From Aphis gossypii (lineage: Eukaryota > Arthropoda > Insecta > Hemiptera > Aphididae), in contig NC_065531.1 of assembly GCF_020184175.1 (NCBI RefSeq), positions 81,934,604 through 81,998,603 of the forward strand: a stretch of DNA of 64,000 nucleotides, in the 5' to 3' direction. The position numbers and the translations under genes were made by a program. The notes under the pieces were generated by a model. It saw only the letters and a program-made list of their open reading frames with translations. It did not search any database and had not been told where the DNA came from. Below, piece by piece: positions 63,000 through 64,000 of the stretch. How positions within the stretch are numbered: the first letter of the stretch is position 1; each line of letters begins with the position of its first letter.

Positions 63000-64000
63000 T
63001 GTACCGTAAAAATATATCGTTTACGCCACCGTTTTAAGGGTCAAGCCTCGCGCCTTTTCGGCTGCAGTTCTCCACGGGTTACGTAGAACCTACGAACTCT
63101 GTTGACGTGTATATTATATATTATATACTTGTGCGCATGTAACTGTGTGTGCTTCGTGAACGTTGCAAAAATAATACGTTATCAGATGGCCGAACCACTT
63201 CGAATCAACCGAATAACGCTGGACGTGCCTTAAATACCGTAAGAATATATAATGTATATATATATTATATATTTATATCGATCGAGACGGGCAAACAGTC
63301 GACGACTTTGTGTCGCACTTTCCGCCGAGTACACAGCCGGAACCACCGCCAGTATTAAGAACGTTGGCGTGTCGGTGGCGGATTATCGCTCATCAATGCT
63401 CCCCTCACGAAACCACCCCATCGCCGCTTCGCGACCCTGTCGCCCTCGGGTTTCCGTGATTTTATCTTTACGTCACACGCACGAAGGGCTAAAGAAGCCG
63501 AATGCGCGTGTGTGCAGCGCGCGCGATAGCAAAAAAAAGTTTGGACTATTTGCCGAACACGAGAGCCGTAAGTTGTCGCTGATAAATTACCGGCGCGCAC
63601 AACACACTGGCCAATAATAAAATGGCCGTTTGGCTCGCACGAAGGAATGACACTTCCGACGCGCCCGTATTACTCGACTCGGCCGGATATCTCGGGAGGG
63701 TTTTTTTTCAGAACGCACGTAATTATATTTTTGGATTCCGAGGCACAGGTAAATAGATTTTCGCACGAGCAATAACTTTTTTTTCGTCAAATTCGGATAC
63801 ATGACTTTTACCTGAGGTTGGTTTTTGGGCGAATCGCGTACCTCCACTTCGTCATCCAGATAATTCTAATTAGCCTACAACAAGTATTCGACGCTTCTGC
63901 GCCTATGCCTCGTTCTCCGCGGCCGGAAACAGCTTCTCGACGTCCGCCGACGCCCGAAGCCGGGCGACTGTAATTGGTTGCGCACGAAAACTTTTGGAAC
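63000..64000. promoter_or_regulatory. CpG-rich pocket at window edge
   Basis: GC and CpG rise from about 63000 and peak at 63880-63970 (GCGGCCGGAAACAG and GACGCCCGAAGCCGGGCG-type words). Overlapping frames on both strands (63252-63617 plus, 63355-63600 minus, 63587-63847 minus) are R/S/H-rich products of stop-poor DNA. This probably marks the promoter or first exon of a gene lying mostly outside the window. Confidence 0.4.
63812..64000 (-). CDS. candidate 5' exon running off the window
   Basis: On the minus strand CCTCAG/GTAAAAG makes a donor, with the exon ending at 63812. Two readings end there. One is a short exon 63865-63812, after AATTAG, reading NYLDDEVEVRDSPKNQPQ. The other is a frame open from the window edge that includes WMTKWRYAIRPKTN, with ATG at about 63851. 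The acidic short reading looks more natural, but the acceptor is weak. Reading and length are unresolved. Confidence 0.25.

Noticed and set aside
1..64000. CRISPR arrays, operons, integrons or other prokaryotic systems
   Set aside because: No regularly spaced direct repeats, no clustered long ORFs and no Shine-Dalgarno pattern. The sequence is eukaryotic in texture.

Overview
The window is AT-rich, intron-dense or gene-poor eukaryotic DNA. The best guess is an aphid (Hemiptera: Aphididae). Reasons: very high A+T with endless AATATTATA-type runs, recurrent TAGGTACCTACCTA-like words, a ZMYM1/hAT-type transposase fossil of the kind common in aphid genomes, and short CpG-rich pockets that look like promoters. 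The genus cannot be set from the sequence. There is no prokaryotic organisation: no operons, no ribosome binding sites, no long intact ORFs.

Layout. 0-16.6 kb is AT-rich non-coding DNA with a GC pocket (205-395), a hAT-like terminus (575-630) and a complete 566-bp non-autonomous element with 15-bp terminal inverted repeats (5375-5940). 16.66-17.70 kb is the most gene-like small island. It holds an intact 95-residue ORF with a signal-peptide-like N terminus on the minus strand, a decayed and inverted paralogue beside it on the plus strand, and two further minus-strand ORFs. 17.8-33 kb is AT-rich apart from a 530-bp decayed hAT element (25903-26432). 33.26-34.3 kb has a miRNA-precursor-like hairpin and a small coding-like pocket. 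39.7-42.0 kb has a fossil hAT transposase C terminus (frameshifted), its probable transposon end, and a strong CpG island. That island ends in a probable non-coding first exon with a consensus splice donor at 41987/41988, followed by many kilobases of AT-rich sequence that is probably the first intron. 49.4-51.3 kb is a second CpG-rich pocket with a possible minus-strand first exon, and upstream of it the last exon of an unrecognised minus-strand gene (50947-51316). 54.8-55.2 kb and 57.7-60.0 kb hold protein-like but broken or strand-ambiguous ORFs. 63.0-64.0 kb is a third CpG-rich, promoter-like pocket running off the end.

No complete multi-exon gene could be assembled and no known protein family other than hAT transposase was recognised. 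Most non-transposon coding calls are therefore low-confidence exon candidates, based on open frame, acidic-residue content and splice-like borders. At roughly 75% A+T, about ten frames as long as 75 codons are expected by chance, so several of these will be wrong.
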